The notes below the pieces were generated by a model that saw nothing but the letters and a program-made list of their open reading frames with translations, was not told where the DNA came from and did no database searches. DNA of 64,000 bases, taken from Microcoleus sp. FACHB-1515 (GTDB lineage Bacteria; Cyanobacteriota; Cyanobacteriia; Elainellales; Elainellaceae). Within the stretch, counting starts at the first letter, position 1. Each line of letters starts with the position of its first letter. Where the stretch lies: assembly GCF_014696105.1 (NCBI RefSeq), contig NZ_JACJPO010000061.1, positions 1-64,000 of the forward strand, written 5' to 3'. A program made the position numbers and the translations under genes. Positions 51,456-61,831 of the stretch are shown here, in pieces.

Positions 51456-52352
51456 TTAGCGGAACTGTCGAGCGGTGAGCCAAGCGGCGTAGGGCGTTTC
51501 GTGCAGGTAGGCTTTGCCAACAGAGCCGAAGAGTTCGAGTTTTTCGGTGATCACTTCCTGCATGGCTTCGATCGCTTCTCCCGCGATGTCAAGCAAATCT
51601 TTGGGACTTTGGCCGCAAATTTCGGCTTTGAGGGCTTGCATGTAGGCTTGGCGAACTTCGGTGTTGACGTTGAATTTGCACACGCCCCGCTGAATTGATT
51701 CGCTGATCATGTGGGGCGGCAGGCCGGATGCGCCGTGCAGGACAAGCGGAATGTCGATTAGGCGGCGGATGCGATCGAGTCGGTCAAAATCGAAGCGGGG
51801 CGGATTTTTGTATTCACCGTGAACGTTGCCGATCGTGACGGCCAGGGAATCGACTTGCGATCGCCGCACGAAGTCGAAGGCTTCAGATGGATCGGTCATT
51901 TTGGCTTCTTTTTCGGCGATCGTCAGTCCGTCTTCTGTACCGCTGATTCTGCCGATTTCGGCTTCGACGACTGCGCCGTAGCTGTGGGCGAGGCGGGTCA
52001 TGTTGGCGGTGAATTTGAGGTTTTCCTCGTAGCTGAGGTGGGAGCCGTCGGCCATGATCGATCGCACTCCGGCTTGCAGGGCGAGTTGGATGTCGGGGGC
52101 GGAGGTGCTGTGGTCGAGGTGGACGGCGATCGGGACGTGGGTGGCTTTTGCGGCTTCGAGGCAGAGGGCGACGAGGGGAAGTTTGCCGTATTTGAGGGCG
52201 CTGGGGTGGAGTTGCAGCATGGCCGGACTGCGGGTGAGTTCGGCGGCGTTGATCACGGCTTTGACGCCTTCGAGGTTGTAGATGTTGAAGGCTCCGATCG
52301 CGTAGGCGTTGCGGCGGGCGGTTTCGAGCAGGTCTTGGGTGGAGGTGAGCAT
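51456..52352 (-). CDS. Class II fructose/tagatose-bisphosphate aldolase family protein (298 aa)
   Basis: Zn-dependent aldolase fold. The metal and catalytic motifs are visible: HLDHSTSAPDIQLAL (His and Asp), GAVVEAEIGRISGTEDG, LAVTIGNVHGEY, PLVLHGASGLP and FNVNTEVRQAY. Length and motif spacing resemble the GatY/KbaY/FBA group; fructose 1,6-bisphosphate versus tagatose bisphosphate specificity cannot be told. It stands alone on the minus strand, 172 nt downstream of repeat copy B. The ATG at 52352 is used. Confidence 0.88.
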   Translation of the reverse strand: MLTSTQDLLETARRNAYAIGAFNIYNLEGVKAVINAAELTRSPAMLQLHPSALKYGKLPLVALCLEAAKATHVPIAVHLDHSTSAPDIQLALQAGVRSIMADGSHLSYEENLKFTANMTRLAHSYGAVVEAEIGRISGTEDGLTIAEKEAKMTDPSEAFDFVRRSQVDSLAVTIGNVHGEYKNPPRFDFDRLDRIRRLIDIPLVLHGASGLPPHMISESIQRGVCKFNVNTEVRQAYMQALKAEICGQSPKDLLDIAGEAIEAMQEVITEKLELFGSVGKAYLHETPYAAWLTARQFR

Positions 52353-52420
52353 GATGGTTTGCCTATTTTGAGAATGGATCGAGTGCGGATGGACTTCTTG
52401 CGGTTAGGATTGCCTTCTGC

Positions 52421-52563
52421 TTCCGAGCCAGTGGAGTGTTGGGGTTGCCCCTCCTCCACACCTCCAACCCCAGCAAAGGGCGGCTGCCCTCTGCACTCCC
52501 GCAAGGGGTGATCTGTGAGTGTCAATGTAGCGCTTCGCATTGGCTTTCCCGCCGCGTCTCTCG
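52421..52563 (-). repeat. Interspersed intergenic repeat, copy B (inverted relative to copy A)
   Basis: The reverse complement matches 14790-14930 over most of its length. It lies in the 405-nt gap between the aldolase and Fd-GOGAT genes, which otherwise holds the GOGAT terminator, the palindromic CCCCCAT repeat (52703-52750) and no gene. Confidence 0.8.
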
Positions 52564-52654
52564 TGTTGCTCGTTTGCTGCCAAATCCATTCGCCTGACTG
52601 CTGCTAGCATACCGGGACAGCCTAAGCCAACTGCAATTTCAACATCAAACCATA

Positions 52655-52685
52655 CAAAAACAGGAGGCTCGATCGAACCTCCCGT
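52655..52685 (-). terminator. Intrinsic terminator of the Fd-GOGAT gene
   Basis: On the minus strand GGGAGGTTCGA pairs with TCGAGCCTCCT (two wobbles) and is followed by GTTTTTG. It lies about 75 nt after the gltS stop. Confidence 0.8.
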
Positions 52686-52757
52686 CAATCATTGAACTCT
52701 CAGCCAACCACCCTCAAAGTCCCCCATTCATGGGGGATTTAGGGGGCTTTCCCAAAA

Positions 52758-55700
52758 CTACTGCACAGGCGTCAAAACCTTCTCTTCGATCGCTTTCGCC
52801 TCTGGACTGTCCGCCTCGGAAGCGGGCACAAGCTGCCAGAAGCGGGGCAAGTAGTTCGACCAGTCGTCGAGGATTTGCTTGGCTTTGGGGCTGCTTGTTC
52901 GATCGAGGTGCAGTTCGATCAGTTCTTTGAGTTGCTGTTCGCCAGCCTGTGTGCAGATGCGCTGCATTTTGACTTCGGGGTTGACGCGATCTGGGAAGCT
53001 GCCGTCTTCGTCGAGGAAGTAGGCCAATCCTCCGGTCATGCCTGCGCCGACGTTGCGCCCGGATTTACCCAGGACGACAACCACGCCTCCGGTCATGTAT
53101 TCGCAGCAGTGGTCGCCTGCGCCTTCGATCACGGCTTGTGCTTTCGAGTTGCGGACGGCGAAGCGTTCTCCGGCTTGACCGTTGGCGAGCAGGAAGCCGC
53201 CCGTTGCACCGTACAGGCAGGTGTTGCCGATGATTACGTTGGTTGCGGCTGCGTAGGTCGCTTCGGCAAAGGGTTTGATCACGATTTCGCCGCCGTGCAT
53301 TCCTTTTCCAACATAGTCGTTGGCTTCGCCTTCCAGGTTGAGCGTCATGCCGGGAAGGATGAACGCGCCGAAGCTCTGGCCGACGCTGCCTTTGAAGTTC
53401 AGTGTGATTTGGCCTTCAAAGCCGCTGTCGCCGTACTGCTTGGCGATCGCGCCCGAAATCCGCGTTCCGACTGTGCGATCGGTGTTCACCACATCGGCAG
53501 AATAGGTGACGCTCGATTGATTCTGAATTGCCGCTTGAATGTCGGCATTCGCCAGAATTTGATCGTCAATCACGATGCCGTTGCTGTGAACGGTTTCGTG
53601 ATCGAGCCAGGATCGATCGCTCTTGGTGTCCGGCAACTGAGTCAAGCAGTTGAGGTTGAGCGTTTGCGTTTTGGCAAGCTTCACGTCGTCGCGCTGGGTC
53701 AGCAGATCGGCGCGGCCAATAATCTCCTTGAGCGAGGTGTAGCCGAGTCGGGCGAGGAGCGATCGCACTTCTTGCGCCACGAAGTAGAAGAAGTTGACGA
53801 CGTGATCGGGCGTTCCGGTAAAGCGCTGCCGCAGTTTTTCTTGCTGCGTGGCAACGCCGACCGGACAGTTGTTGGTGTGGCAGATGCGAGCCATGATGCA
53901 GCCTTCGGCAATCATCGCAACCGAGCCGAAGCCGTATTCTTCCGCGCCCATCAGCGCGGCCATGACGACATCCCATCCGGTCTTGAAGCCGCCATCGGCG
54001 CGAAGCAGGACGCGATCGCGCAACTCATTTTCGATCAGAACGCGATGCACTTCAGTTACGCCTAGTTCCCAGGGAACGCCTGCGTGTTTGATCGAGCTTA
54101 AAGGTGAAGCGCCCGTACCGCCATCGTGACCGGAAATCTGGATGATGTCGGCGTTGGCTTTGGCAACTCCAGCGGCGATCGTGCCAATCCCCACTTCCGC
54201 GACCAGCTTCACCGACACTTGCGCGGCGGGGTTGATCTGGTGCAAATCGAAAATTAGCTGCGCCAGATCTTCGATCGAGTAAATGTCGTGGTGGGGCGGC
54301 GGCGAGATTAGCGGCACTCCCGCTTTCGATCGACGCAGCATCGCAATATAAGGACTGACCTTCTTACCGGGAAGTTGTCCGCCTTCTCCGGGTTTTGCGC
54401 CCTGCGCGATCTTGATTTCGATCTGGCGGGCACTCATTAAATATTCAGGCGTGACACCAAATCGACCGGATGCGACCTGCTTGATCGCAGAACTGGCGAT
54501 GTCGCCGTTCCGCAAGCCTTTCAGGTGTGGGAACGTGGCCGAGATGCCGTTTTCATCGACATCCGCGATCGCCTTGTACCGCGCCGGATCTTCGCCACCT
54601 TCGCCGGAGTTCGATTTGCCGCCCAAACGGTTCATCGCGATTCCCAGCGTTTCGTGCGCTTCTCGCGACAGCGATCCCAAGGACATCGCTCCTGTGCAGA
54701 AGCGCTCAACGATCGATTCGATGGGTTCCACCGATTCGATGTCGATGGCGGGGCGATCGCTGCGGAAGGTGAGCAAGTCGCGTAGAGCCGTAATCGGTCG
54801 TCCGGCGAGGTGCTGCTGATAAACTTCGTAGTGGTCGTAGTCTTTGCCCTGTACGGCTTTGTGCAGCGCTTTCGACATTTCTGGGCTGTTCATGTGGTAC
54901 TCGCCACCGGGCTTGTACTGCACGAAGCCGTAGTTTTCCAGCTTTTTGCTCGTGGTCGGGAAGGCGCGACGGTGGAAGGACATCACTTCTTGCGCCAAGT
55001 CTGCGACGCTGATGCCGCCCAGACGTGAGGCGGTTCCCGTGAAGCCGAGGTGGAGAAGATCGCCGCCAATGCCGATCGCCTCGAAGATTTGCGCCCCATG
55101 ATAGCTCGACAGCAAGGAAATCCCCATCTTCGACAGAATTTTCAAGAGTCCGGCTTCGGTGGCTTTGCGGAAGTTGGCTTGGGCTTGGGCGATCGACACA
55201 GACGGAATTTTGCCGCGCTCCATCAAGCTTTGCGTCTTGGAATCGTGCCACCAGTGCCGCACGGTTTCCCAAGCGAGATACGGACAAACGGCACTCGCGC
55301 CATAGCCGATCAGACAGCCGAAATGATGTGTACTCCAGCACTGAGCGGTATCGACAATCAGCGAGGCTTTCATCCGCAAGCCCTGCCGGATCAGGTGGTG
55401 GTGAACGGCTCCGATCGCCAAAAGCGGCGGAATATAGCTTTGGGCTTCGGTTAGGCTGACGGGTTCGCCGGATGGGGAGACGCGATCGCTCAGCACCAAG
55501 ATTTTTTTGCCGTCGCGCACTGCCGCTACTGCCGCCTGACACAATCCGGTCACGGCTCTTTGCAAGCCTTCTGGCCCCGACTCAACCTCAAACAAAGTCG
55601 AGAGCGTGGCGGTTTCAAATCCGGATTCGCGAATCTGCGCGAGGTCGTTGTCGTTGAGGACGGGCGAATCGAGTTTCAGCAAGCGGGCATATTCCGGCTT

Positions 55701-57395
55701 GGCTTTCAGCAGATTGCCGCGATCGCCCAAATGCACGGTCAGCGACATGACAAGGCTTTCGCGCAGGGGATCGATCGGCGGGTTTGTCACCTGCGCGAAT
55801 CGCTGCTTGAAGTAGTCGTACAAGAGGCGCGGCTTGTCGGACAGCACGGCCAGCGGAATATCGTCGCCCATGCAGAAGGTCGGCTCTTTGCCCTGCGATG
55901 CCATCTCTTCGATGATCATCTCCACGTCTTCGCTGGTGTAGCCGAAGGCGATTTGGTTGCGGAGGAGCGTTTCGCGATCGATCTGCTTCTCATCCAAAAA
56001 CGGCTGCGGGCTGTGCGTTTTGCCGTGCTGGGCAATCCATTCGCCGTAAGGCTGAGCACTGGCGATCCGCTGCTTCAGCGTCCAGTTGTTGAGAATTTCG
56101 TGCGTTTCGAGATCGACGGCGATCGCTTCTCCGGGTCCCAACCGTCCCTTCTCGATTACCTCAGCATTGGGCAGATCCACGACTCCGGCTTCCGACGCGA
56201 CAATCACCATGCCGTCCTTCGTGATGCTGTAGCGGGCGGGACGAAGGCCATTGCGATCGAGTGCTGCCCCGACTTTGCGCCCGTCGCTAAACACAATCAG
56301 CGCGGGACCGTCCCACGATTCTTGCAACGGACTGTAGTATTCGTAGAAGTCGATAATTTCGGGATGATTCGCCAGTTCCGGCTGCTGCTTGTAGGCTTCG
56401 GGAACCATGATCATCAGCGCTTCTAGGGGAGTGCGACCGGACTGCACCAGCAGTTCCATCACGTTGTCCAGGTTGGCCGAGTCGCTGTTTTCCGCATTGA
56501 CGGTCGGCTTCAGGACGGAAAGGCGATCGCCCCAGCACTCGTGTTCCAAATCGGCTTCCCGCGCCATCATCCAGTTGATGTTGCCCAGCAGCGTATTGAT
56601 TTCGCCGTTGTGACCCAGCAGGCGCATCGGGTGAGCCAGCGGCCATTTGGGAAGCGTATTGGTACTGAAGCGGCGATGATAGATGGCAAAGGCGCTTTGA
56701 TAAAGCGGATTTTTCAGGTCGCTGTAGTAGTCACCCAAGACCGCCGATCGCACCATGCCCTTGTAGACGATCGTGCGGGCAGAGAGCGAGCAGATGTAGC
56801 ACTCGGCCAGGGTGGGCGTTGCTTTGGCTGCGGCGGAAATGGCTCTGGCGACTTGCTTGCGGGCGAGGTAAAGCTGCCGCTCGAATTCGTCTCCGGTAGA
56901 GGGCGATCGCACCAAGATCTGTTCGCTGCGCGGCTCGTTTTCACGCGCTTGTCTGCCTAAAACTTCCGGGTGAACGGGAACGACACGCCAGCCCAGAATC
57001 TGAAGATCGTTATCCGTCAGGGTTTGCTCGATGATTTGGCGGGCAAACTGAGCACTCGCTGCATCTTTCGGCAAAAACACCATGCCAACGGCAAATGGGA
57101 TTGCAGCGTCAATGTCGTTGGCGGTGAGCCAATCTTGCAGCAGTTCAACCGGAATTGCCGTCATTAAGCCTGCACCGTCGCCCGAATCTTGATCGGCGCT
57201 ACAGCCGCCTCGGTGTTCCATACACGAAAGGGCATCGAGCGATCGCGCCACGAGCGAATGGCTGCTGCGACCATGCTGATCGGCAATAAATCCGACACCG
57301 CAGGCGTCGCGCTCTTCCACGAGCCAGCGCTGTCCGGCATAGGTCGATGATGGTTCCTGGTTCAACTGGTCTTGATTCACGCTCGTGCTACCCAT
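52758..57395 (-). CDS. gltS: Ferredoxin-dependent glutamate synthase (1545 aa)
   Basis: Makes two glutamate from glutamine and 2-oxoglutarate with ferredoxin electrons, completing ammonium assimilation. After a propeptide of about 32 residues the N-terminal nucleophile Cys follows ([11 protein letters not shown]) in the amidotransferase domain. The FMN-binding synthase domain carries [15 protein letters not shown] and [14 protein letters not shown], and the [3Fe-4S] cysteines are [16 protein letters not shown] with one more upstream. The C-terminal beta-helix ([20 protein letters not shown]) ends the protein. The length is that of cyanobacterial Fd-GOGAT, and no NADPH-binding small subunit is needed. 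The ATG at 57395 is used. Confidence 0.97.
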   Translation of the reverse strand: MGSTSVNQDQLNQEPSSTYAGQRWLVEERDACGVGFIADQHGRSSHSLVARSLDALSCMEHRGGCSADQDSGDGAGLMTAIPVELLQDWLTANDIDAAIPFAVGMVFLPKDAASAQFARQIIEQTLTDNDLQILGWRVVPVHPEVLGRQARENEPRSEQILVRSPSTGDEFERQLYLARKQVARAISAAAKATPTLAECYICSLSARTIVYKGMVRSAVLGDYYSDLKNPLYQSAFAIYHRRFSTNTLPKWPLAHPMRLLGHNGEINTLLGNINWMMAREADLEHECWGDRLSVLKPTVNAENSDSANLDNVMELLVQSGRTPLEALMIMVPEAYKQQPELANHPEIIDFYEYYSPLQESWDGPALIVFSDGRKVGAALDRNGLRPARYSITKDGMVIVASEAGVVDLPNAEVIEKGRLGPGEAIAVDLETHEILNNWTLKQRIASAQPYGEWIAQHGKTHSPQPFLDEKQIDRETLLRNQIAFGYTSEDVEMIIEEMASQGKEPTFCMGDDIPLAVLSDKPRLLYDYFKQRFAQVTNPPIDPLRESLVMSLTVHLGDRGNLLKAKPEYARLLKLDSPVLNDNDLAQIRESGFETATLSTLFEVESGPEGLQRAVTGLCQAAVAAVRDGKKILVLSDRVSPSGEPVSLTEAQSYIPPLLAIGAVHHHLIRQGLRMKASLIVDTAQCWSTHHFGCLIGYGASAVCPYLAWETVRHWWHDSKTQSLMERGKIPSVSIAQAQANFRKATEAGLLKILSKMGISLLSSYHGAQIFEAIGIGGDLLHLGFTGTASRLGGISVADLAQEVMSFHRRAFPTTSKKLENYGFVQYKPGGEYHMNSPEMSKALHKAVQGKDYDHYEVYQQHLAGRPITALRDLLTFRSDRPAIDIESVEPIESIVERFCTGAMSLGSLSREAHETLGIAMNRLGGKSNSGEGGEDPARYKAIADVDENGISATFPHLKGLRNGDIASSAIKQVASGRFGVTPEYLMSARQIEIKIAQGAKPGEGGQLPGKKVSPYIAMLRRSKAGVPLISPPPHHDIYSIEDLAQLIFDLHQINPAAQVSVKLVAEVGIGTIAAGVAKANADIIQISGHDGGTGASPLSSIKHAGVPWELGVTEVHRVLIENELRDRVLLRADGGFKTGWDVVMAALMGAEEYGFGSVAMIAEGCIMARICHTNNCPVGVATQQEKLRQRFTGTPDHVVNFFYFVAQEVRSLLARLGYTSLKEIIGRADLLTQRDDVKLAKTQTLNLNCLTQLPDTKSDRSWLDHETVHSNGIVIDDQILANADIQAAIQNQSSVTYSADVVNTDRTVGTRISGAIAKQYGDSGFEGQITLNFKGSVGQSFGAFILPGMTLNLEGEANDYVGKGMHGGEIVIKPFAEATYAAATNVIIGNTCLYGATGGFLLANGQAGERFAVRNSKAQAVIEGAGDHCCEYMTGGVVVVLGKSGRNVGAGMTGGLAYFLDEDGSFPDRVNPEVKMQRICTQAGEQQLKELIELHLDRTSSPKAKQILDDWSNYLPRFWQLVPASEADSPEAKAIEEKVLTPVQ

Positions 57396-57857
57396 AAAAG
57401 TGGTGGTTTTGGATTCGGAGAAAACGGTACAGGACGCTTGAAATGATGGCTGTTCGTAGCCTTAAGCTGTCAGTGGCCTCTGGCTGTCAGTGGTCTCTAC
57501 AGGAGTGGAAGCATGGGTGTCAAAGTGGTCACATTTGGAATCAATAAGATTGTTACCGGATGAATGGCGCTGTCCTGCCGCAAAACCGCCGCCCGAACCT
57601 GCATATCGGCTCAGACATTCAACGAGCGACGCGCACCAGCCGAAGTAGCTTTCTCCACGCTTGTAAATAGGAGAGACTAAGAATCTTATAGAAAGTAGAT
57701 TGCCTTTGCAATCCCTCACTCCAAAGCGGTTGGTAGAAGGAAGTTTGAATTGCCCTGCTGCTCGACTTGCCGATGTCTGCCAGAAATCTAGGCCGGATCG
57801 AGCAGTCTGCTTGGGCAGATATCTTCATTATGAAACGAAATCTTTAACATGAAGTCA
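57396..57857. other. Upstream region of gltS, no supported gene
   Basis: 460 nt. A 16-bp unit GCTGTCAGTGGYCTCT is repeated at 57466-57481 and 57483-57498. No GTAN8TAC box is present here. Short open frames on the minus strand (around 57619-57828) have no recognisable features. No tRNA or structured RNA is apparent. Confidence 0.5.
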
Positions 57858-58067
57858 TCATATCTTGATGAAATGGTGCTTGCGATCGAGTTCCACAAAT
57901 GCTATTGGAAGTGTCGATCGACACCCGTAGCCTTTAACAATTTGTGAATGAATCTGGGCAACTTCTAGAAAGACAGGAGATCCTGGTAACAAGGCACTGC
58001 CGCATTCGCAATCCACACAGTCACACCTTGGGTTAGGCCAGCTTGAGGATGCGATCGCGTCTGCCAA
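57858..58067 (-). CDS. Possible small Cys-rich protein (up to 69 aa), tentative
   Basis: The minus-strand frame reads protein-like through its C-terminal half: ECGSALLPGSPVFLEVAQIH, then CRSTLPIAFVELDRKHHFIKI-type sequence before the stop. The N-terminal part has an alternating CDCVDCEC cluster that could bind a metal. A TTG at 58067 is the only far-upstream start; a GTG inside the cluster with AAGG about 8 nt before it would give 52 residues (MDCECGSALL...). I do not recognise it; it could be a small zinc-ribbon protein or an accidental frame. Confidence 0.35.
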   Translation of the reverse strand: MADAIASSSWPNPRCDCVDCECGSALLPGSPVFLEVAQIHSQIVKGYGCRSTLPIAFVELDRKHHFIKI

Positions 58068-58104
58068 ATCTACCCTTCCTTTTGTCCACGCTCCTCACAC
58101 CCTT

Positions 58105-59994
58105 GTGGCTAGAATTCATCGTGAACGCCGCCAGCGCCAGCTTCGCAGGATGGGCGTTCGTTCTGCAAACTCTTCCAAGCTTTTGGTTGCCCTGCCGCTG
58201 TTGGCGCTCGTGTATGCCTTCGCCCCAAAAGGCGGAACGGCGGAAGCGCTGCGGATGCAAGCCGCGCCATCGATCGCCCAATCTTGGCTTCCCGAAGTTG
58301 CTCAAGCTCAACCCGTCCCGATCGTGCAAGGCAGCCAAATCAACCTAAACGGGCGATCGATCCCCGCCTTTTGGAGTTCGCGTCAGCAGCGCATCGGCCT
58401 ATCCGATGCCGCGTTGCTGCAAGCGATCGGCGTGGATTTGCTCAATTCTCAGCAGCCGATCGCCCAACCTGTCCAGTGGTTTTCGCAGCCTTCCACCGAA
58501 CCGCTCAATCTGACAACCTGGCTGACTTCGCAATATCGCTACCTCGACATCACCGATTTTGCCCAGCGCTATGGCTGGCAAATCCAGGCAAGCGGAGCAA
58601 CCTTGGCAATTCGCACTCCTGCCGCAAGAGTGACCACTGTGCGGCAGGGACGGCAAACTTGGGGCGATCGCATCGTCCTCGATCTCGATCGTCCTGCGCC
58701 GTTTCAGGTGAGCGAGCAGGGCAGCGAAATTGTCGTGGCGATCGATGGTGCGATCGATCCAGCAATTGCCCAGAGTTTTGTGCCGACACCGGGAAATCGG
58801 CTGACGAGCCTGCGCGTGGAATCGAGTGGGGCGCAAACGCTCGTTCGTATTGGCGTTCCTAACAATTTGCGGCCTCGCGTTTGGACATTGCCAAATCCGA
58901 ACCGACTGGTGATCGACATTCGCCCGGACAACGTAATCGATCGCGATATTGCCTGGGCACCCGGAATCCGCTGGCGGCAGCAAACCGTCCGCACGGCAAG
59001 AGGTCAATTTCCCACGATCGCTTTGATTATTGATCCCCGTCAGCCCGGAGTGTCACTTCAGCCCATTTGGTCAAATCCGGCGAGTGCAGTAGGAACGGCT
59101 CCCTTGATCTCGATGGCGCAGCGGTGGCAGGCGATCGGCGCCATCAACGCCGGATACTTCAACCGCAACAATCAGCTACCGCTCGGTGCGCTGAGGCAGA
59201 ATAATCGCTGGGTGTCGGGTCCGATTCTCGGACGAGGCGCGATCGGCTGGGGAAACGGCGGCGCGGTGGCGATCGATCGCTTTGCCCTGCAAGAAGCCAT
59301 TCAGACAGTGGCCGGAACGCAAATTCCCATTCTGACGCTCAACAGCGGCTATGTCCAGGCAGGCGTTGCCCGCTTTACGGCGGATTGGGGCGCAACCTAC
59401 AGCCCAATCATCGACAACGAAGTTTTGATTACCGTCCAAGCCGATCCTCAAAATTCCGGAGCGTTTCGAGTCGTGCGGCAGCAGCAGGGCGGGGCAGCAG
59501 GCTCAACCTCTGTTCCCCTGCCCAGAGACGGCTTTTTGCTGGTTGTGCGATCGAACAGTGCTGTTGTCAACGCCCTACCGCAAGGAACAACGCTCACCCT
59601 TGCCTCAGCCACCCAGCCGCCTGAATTTGCTCAGATGCCGCAGATTGTCGCTGCTGGTCCCTTGCTCGTGCGAAATCGTCAAATTGTTTTGAACGCCCAG
59701 GGCGAACAGTTTACGTCTGCATTCATTGGACAGTCAGCGGTGCGAAGTGCGATCGCCACCACAGCCGAAGGAAACCTGATGCTCGTCACCGTCCAAAACC
59801 GCATCGGCGGCCTTGGTCCCACGCTGGCCGAACACGCCCAAGTCATGCAGCAGCTTGGCATCATCAACGCCCTCAACCTGGACGGCGGCAGTTCTACCAG
59901 CCTCTATCTCGGCGGCCAACTGCTCAACCGCGCTCCTCGGACGGCGGCTCGTGTGCACAACGGGATCGGGGTGTTTATTCAGCCGACGCAGTAA
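58105..59994 (+). CDS. Secreted phosphodiester glycosidase (NAGPA)-domain protein (629 aa)
   Basis: A positively charged N-terminus and hydrophobic segment (LLVALPLLALVYAFAP) form a signal or anchor. Residues about 70-330 hold a copper-amine-oxidase-like and AMIN-like part (IPAFWSSRQQRIGLSDAALL, VIDIRPDN), and the C-terminal 300 residues are a NAGPA/exopolysaccharide-type phosphodiester glycosidase domain: AINAGYFNRNNQLPLGAL, then ALNLDGGSSTSLYLGGQLLN and PRTAARVHNGIGVF. This domain hydrolyses sugar phosphodiesters in other bacteria and in lysosomal enzyme processing; here it probably acts on cell-surface polymers. GTG at 58105 or ATG at 58150 (MGVRSANSSK) could be the start. Confidence 0.82.
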   Translation: MARIHRERRQRQLRRMGVRSANSSKLLVALPLLALVYAFAPKGGTAEALRMQAAPSIAQSWLPEVAQAQPVPIVQGSQINLNGRSIPAFWSSRQQRIGLSDAALLQAIGVDLLNSQQPIAQPVQWFSQPSTEPLNLTTWLTSQYRYLDITDFAQRYGWQIQASGATLAIRTPAARVTTVRQGRQTWGDRIVLDLDRPAPFQVSEQGSEIVVAIDGAIDPAIAQSFVPTPGNRLTSLRVESSGAQTLVRIGVPNNLRPRVWTLPNPNRLVIDIRPDNVIDRDIAWAPGIRWRQQTVRTARGQFPTIALIIDPRQPGVSLQPIWSNPASAVGTAPLISMAQRWQAIGAINAGYFNRNNQLPLGALRQNNRWVSGPILGRGAIGWGNGGAVAIDRFALQEAIQTVAGTQIPILTLNSGYVQAGVARFTADWGATYSPIIDNEVLITVQADPQNSGAFRVVRQQQGGAAGSTSVPLPRDGFLLVVRSNSAVVNALPQGTTLTLASATQPPEFAQMPQIVAAGPLLVRNRQIVLNAQGEQFTSAFIGQSAVRSAIATTAEGNLMLVTVQNRIGGLGPTLAEHAQVMQQLGIINALNLDGGSSTSLYLGGQLLNRAPRTAARVHNGIGVFIQPTQ

Positions 59995-60449
59995 AGGATG
60001 GAGGCTTAGGGCTTAGGAGGCGCAGCGCAGGCTCCTCCTGTGCGGGAGTTGGAGGGATGTGTGGAGGTGGCACTGGGGCGCGTTCTCAAAGCTCCAGAGG
60101 GAGTGGAAAGTCTAGGGTCGATCCCCCTAAATCCCCCTTAACAAGGAGGACTTTGAGGGGTGGTTCGGCTCCCTCCTTTTTTATGGGGTTGGGGAGGATC
60201 AAGCGGTTTGGACATCGCGCCCTAGCCTCCACAGGCTCGGCGGAGCGAAAACTGCAAGAAATTAAACAGTGGAAGATCCATCTGCGATCGCTCCTCCATC
60301 CAACCGTCATTTTCTTGATTTTCAAGCGAAAAAATCACCCTTCAATCGCAAAAGTTTCCTGATTACCCCGAATTTTTCAGCAATAAGTGGTCATAGCCTC
60401 GCGATCGCCTTCACGATTGGAACGACCGATGATCTGCCAACAGGATGCA
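59995..60449. other. Intergenic region with degenerate repeats, no gene
   Basis: 455 nt. It contains one CCCCCTAAATCCCCC-type repeat (60119-60165) and segments at about 60030-60080 and 60180-60254 that resemble parts of the repeat at 14790-14930 (GGGGTTGG, TCCACAGGCTCGG). Nothing else is recognisable. Confidence 0.55.
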
Positions 60450-61457
60450 ATGAATGCTGAAGAACTCTTAAAGCAATACACCACCGGAACCCGCGACTTT
60501 AGCGGAGCGCAGCTTCAGCACGTCGATTTGTCCCAAGCCTCGATCGCCGACATCGACCTGTGGCAGGCAGATCTCAGTCACGCCAACCTTACGCAAACCA
60601 ACCTCACCGCCGCCAGTCTCCGAGAAACCCAACTCACCGCCGCCAACCTCAGCAGCGCAAATTTGCAAAACGCCGACCTGCGCGAGGCCAACTTCGAGCA
60701 GGCAATTTTGGAAAACACCCAATTCCAAAACGCAATTTACGACAGTACAACTCACTTTCCAGATTCGTTTGAGCCTGCCGCCGCTTGGAAAATCGAGCCA
60801 GAAAGCAACCTGCAAAGCGCAGTGCTTGCCAAAGCCGACCTGAGCGGCGTTGATCTGAGTCATGCCAATTTACAAGATGCCAATCTGCGCTCGGCTAACC
60901 TGTACGGCTGCGATCTCGATCGCGCCAACCTCACCAACGCCTGTTTAGTCGAAGCCGATTTGTCCGAGGCGAACCTGAGTCGATCGAACCTTTCCGGCTG
61001 CAATCTAGAATCTGCCAACCTAGAACGCGCCGATTTGCGGCAGGCGAATTTATTTGGCGTGGATTTGCGATCGACCCGACTGACCGGAGCCAACCTGCAA
61101 GCAGCCTTGTGCAACGAAGCCACGCAGTTTCCCGCCGAGATTTCTCCTGCTGCTGTCGGCGCGATCGTCATTGCTCCCGGCATTTCCCTTCAAGGTGCAG
61201 ATCTGGCTCAAGTTTCGCTGGTCGGAGCCGATTTGCGCGGAGCGAATTTGACTGAAACGAATTTGCGCGGCAGCGATTTGTGGGGCGCGGATTTAAGCGA
61301 TGCTGCTTTGGTGCGAGCCGATCTGACGGGCGCGAATTTGTGGGGCGCACAGCTTACGGATGCGGATTTGACAGGCGCGATCGTGCGAGATGCCGATTTA
61401 ACAGGCGCAGAATTGAGCGGCACAAACTTGGCGGACGAGTCGATCGATCGCCTGTAA
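60450..61457 (+). CDS. Pentapeptide-repeat protein (335 aa)
   Basis: Nearly the whole protein consists of A(D/N)LXX pentapeptides in two blocks (about residues 25-110 and 125-335), e.g. LSHANLQDANLRSANLYGCD, interrupted by short irregular segments FPDSFEPAAAWKIEP and FPAEISPAAVGAIVIAPG. Each block should form a right-handed quadrilateral beta-helix. Such proteins are abundant in cyanobacteria and mostly of unknown role. The N-terminal MNAEELLKQYTTGTRDFSGA is a conserved cap; the ATG at 60450 is preferred over one at 60429. Confidence 0.9.
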   Translation: MNAEELLKQYTTGTRDFSGAQLQHVDLSQASIADIDLWQADLSHANLTQTNLTAASLRETQLTAANLSSANLQNADLREANFEQAILENTQFQNAIYDSTTHFPDSFEPAAAWKIEPESNLQSAVLAKADLSGVDLSHANLQDANLRSANLYGCDLDRANLTNACLVEADLSEANLSRSNLSGCNLESANLERADLRQANLFGVDLRSTRLTGANLQAALCNEATQFPAEISPAAVGAIVIAPGISLQGADLAQVSLVGADLRGANLTETNLRGSDLWGADLSDAALVRADLTGANLWGAQLTDADLTGAIVRDADLTGAELSGTNLADESIDRL

Positions 61458-61831
61458 GCACAGGAATGTCACCTTAACGCATCAGTTCAGTGAATACACG
61501 CATATCACAGAATTTCTTGATGAAGTTTAATCGGAATAAATTATGGTAAAAGTTTAAGAAGTCAATGACTTTTTGTAACGCTCCAGCCCTTCGAGCAGCT
61601 TGATTGGGTCTTGTTGTCTTCCGTTCCATCGCTTCGAGAATCGGGATTTGAGTAGCCACCTGGTGAAACTCAGCCCCACCATTCAATTTTGGGTGAACGC
61701 CTGTCTCAACAGTCCCGATTTTGCGATCGCCCGCGTTCCCCTTGGAACATCGTTCCGCGATCGCCAATGCCTCAAAAACAACGTCCCGTTCGTGTTTTTT
61801 CCAAAAAGCGACTGGAGCGGTTGAATTACTC
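61458..61831. other. Upstream region of cphB, no supported gene
   Basis: 374 nt with a locally AT-rich part (61490-61570). A minus-strand open frame (61474-61938) overlaps the cphB start and has no known motif. No GTAN8TAC box is seen. Confidence 0.5.

Noticed and set aside
52875-54065. 396-codon open frame on the plus strand
   Set aside because: Lies entirely opposite gltS, which has strong homology; it is a mirror frame produced by codon bias.
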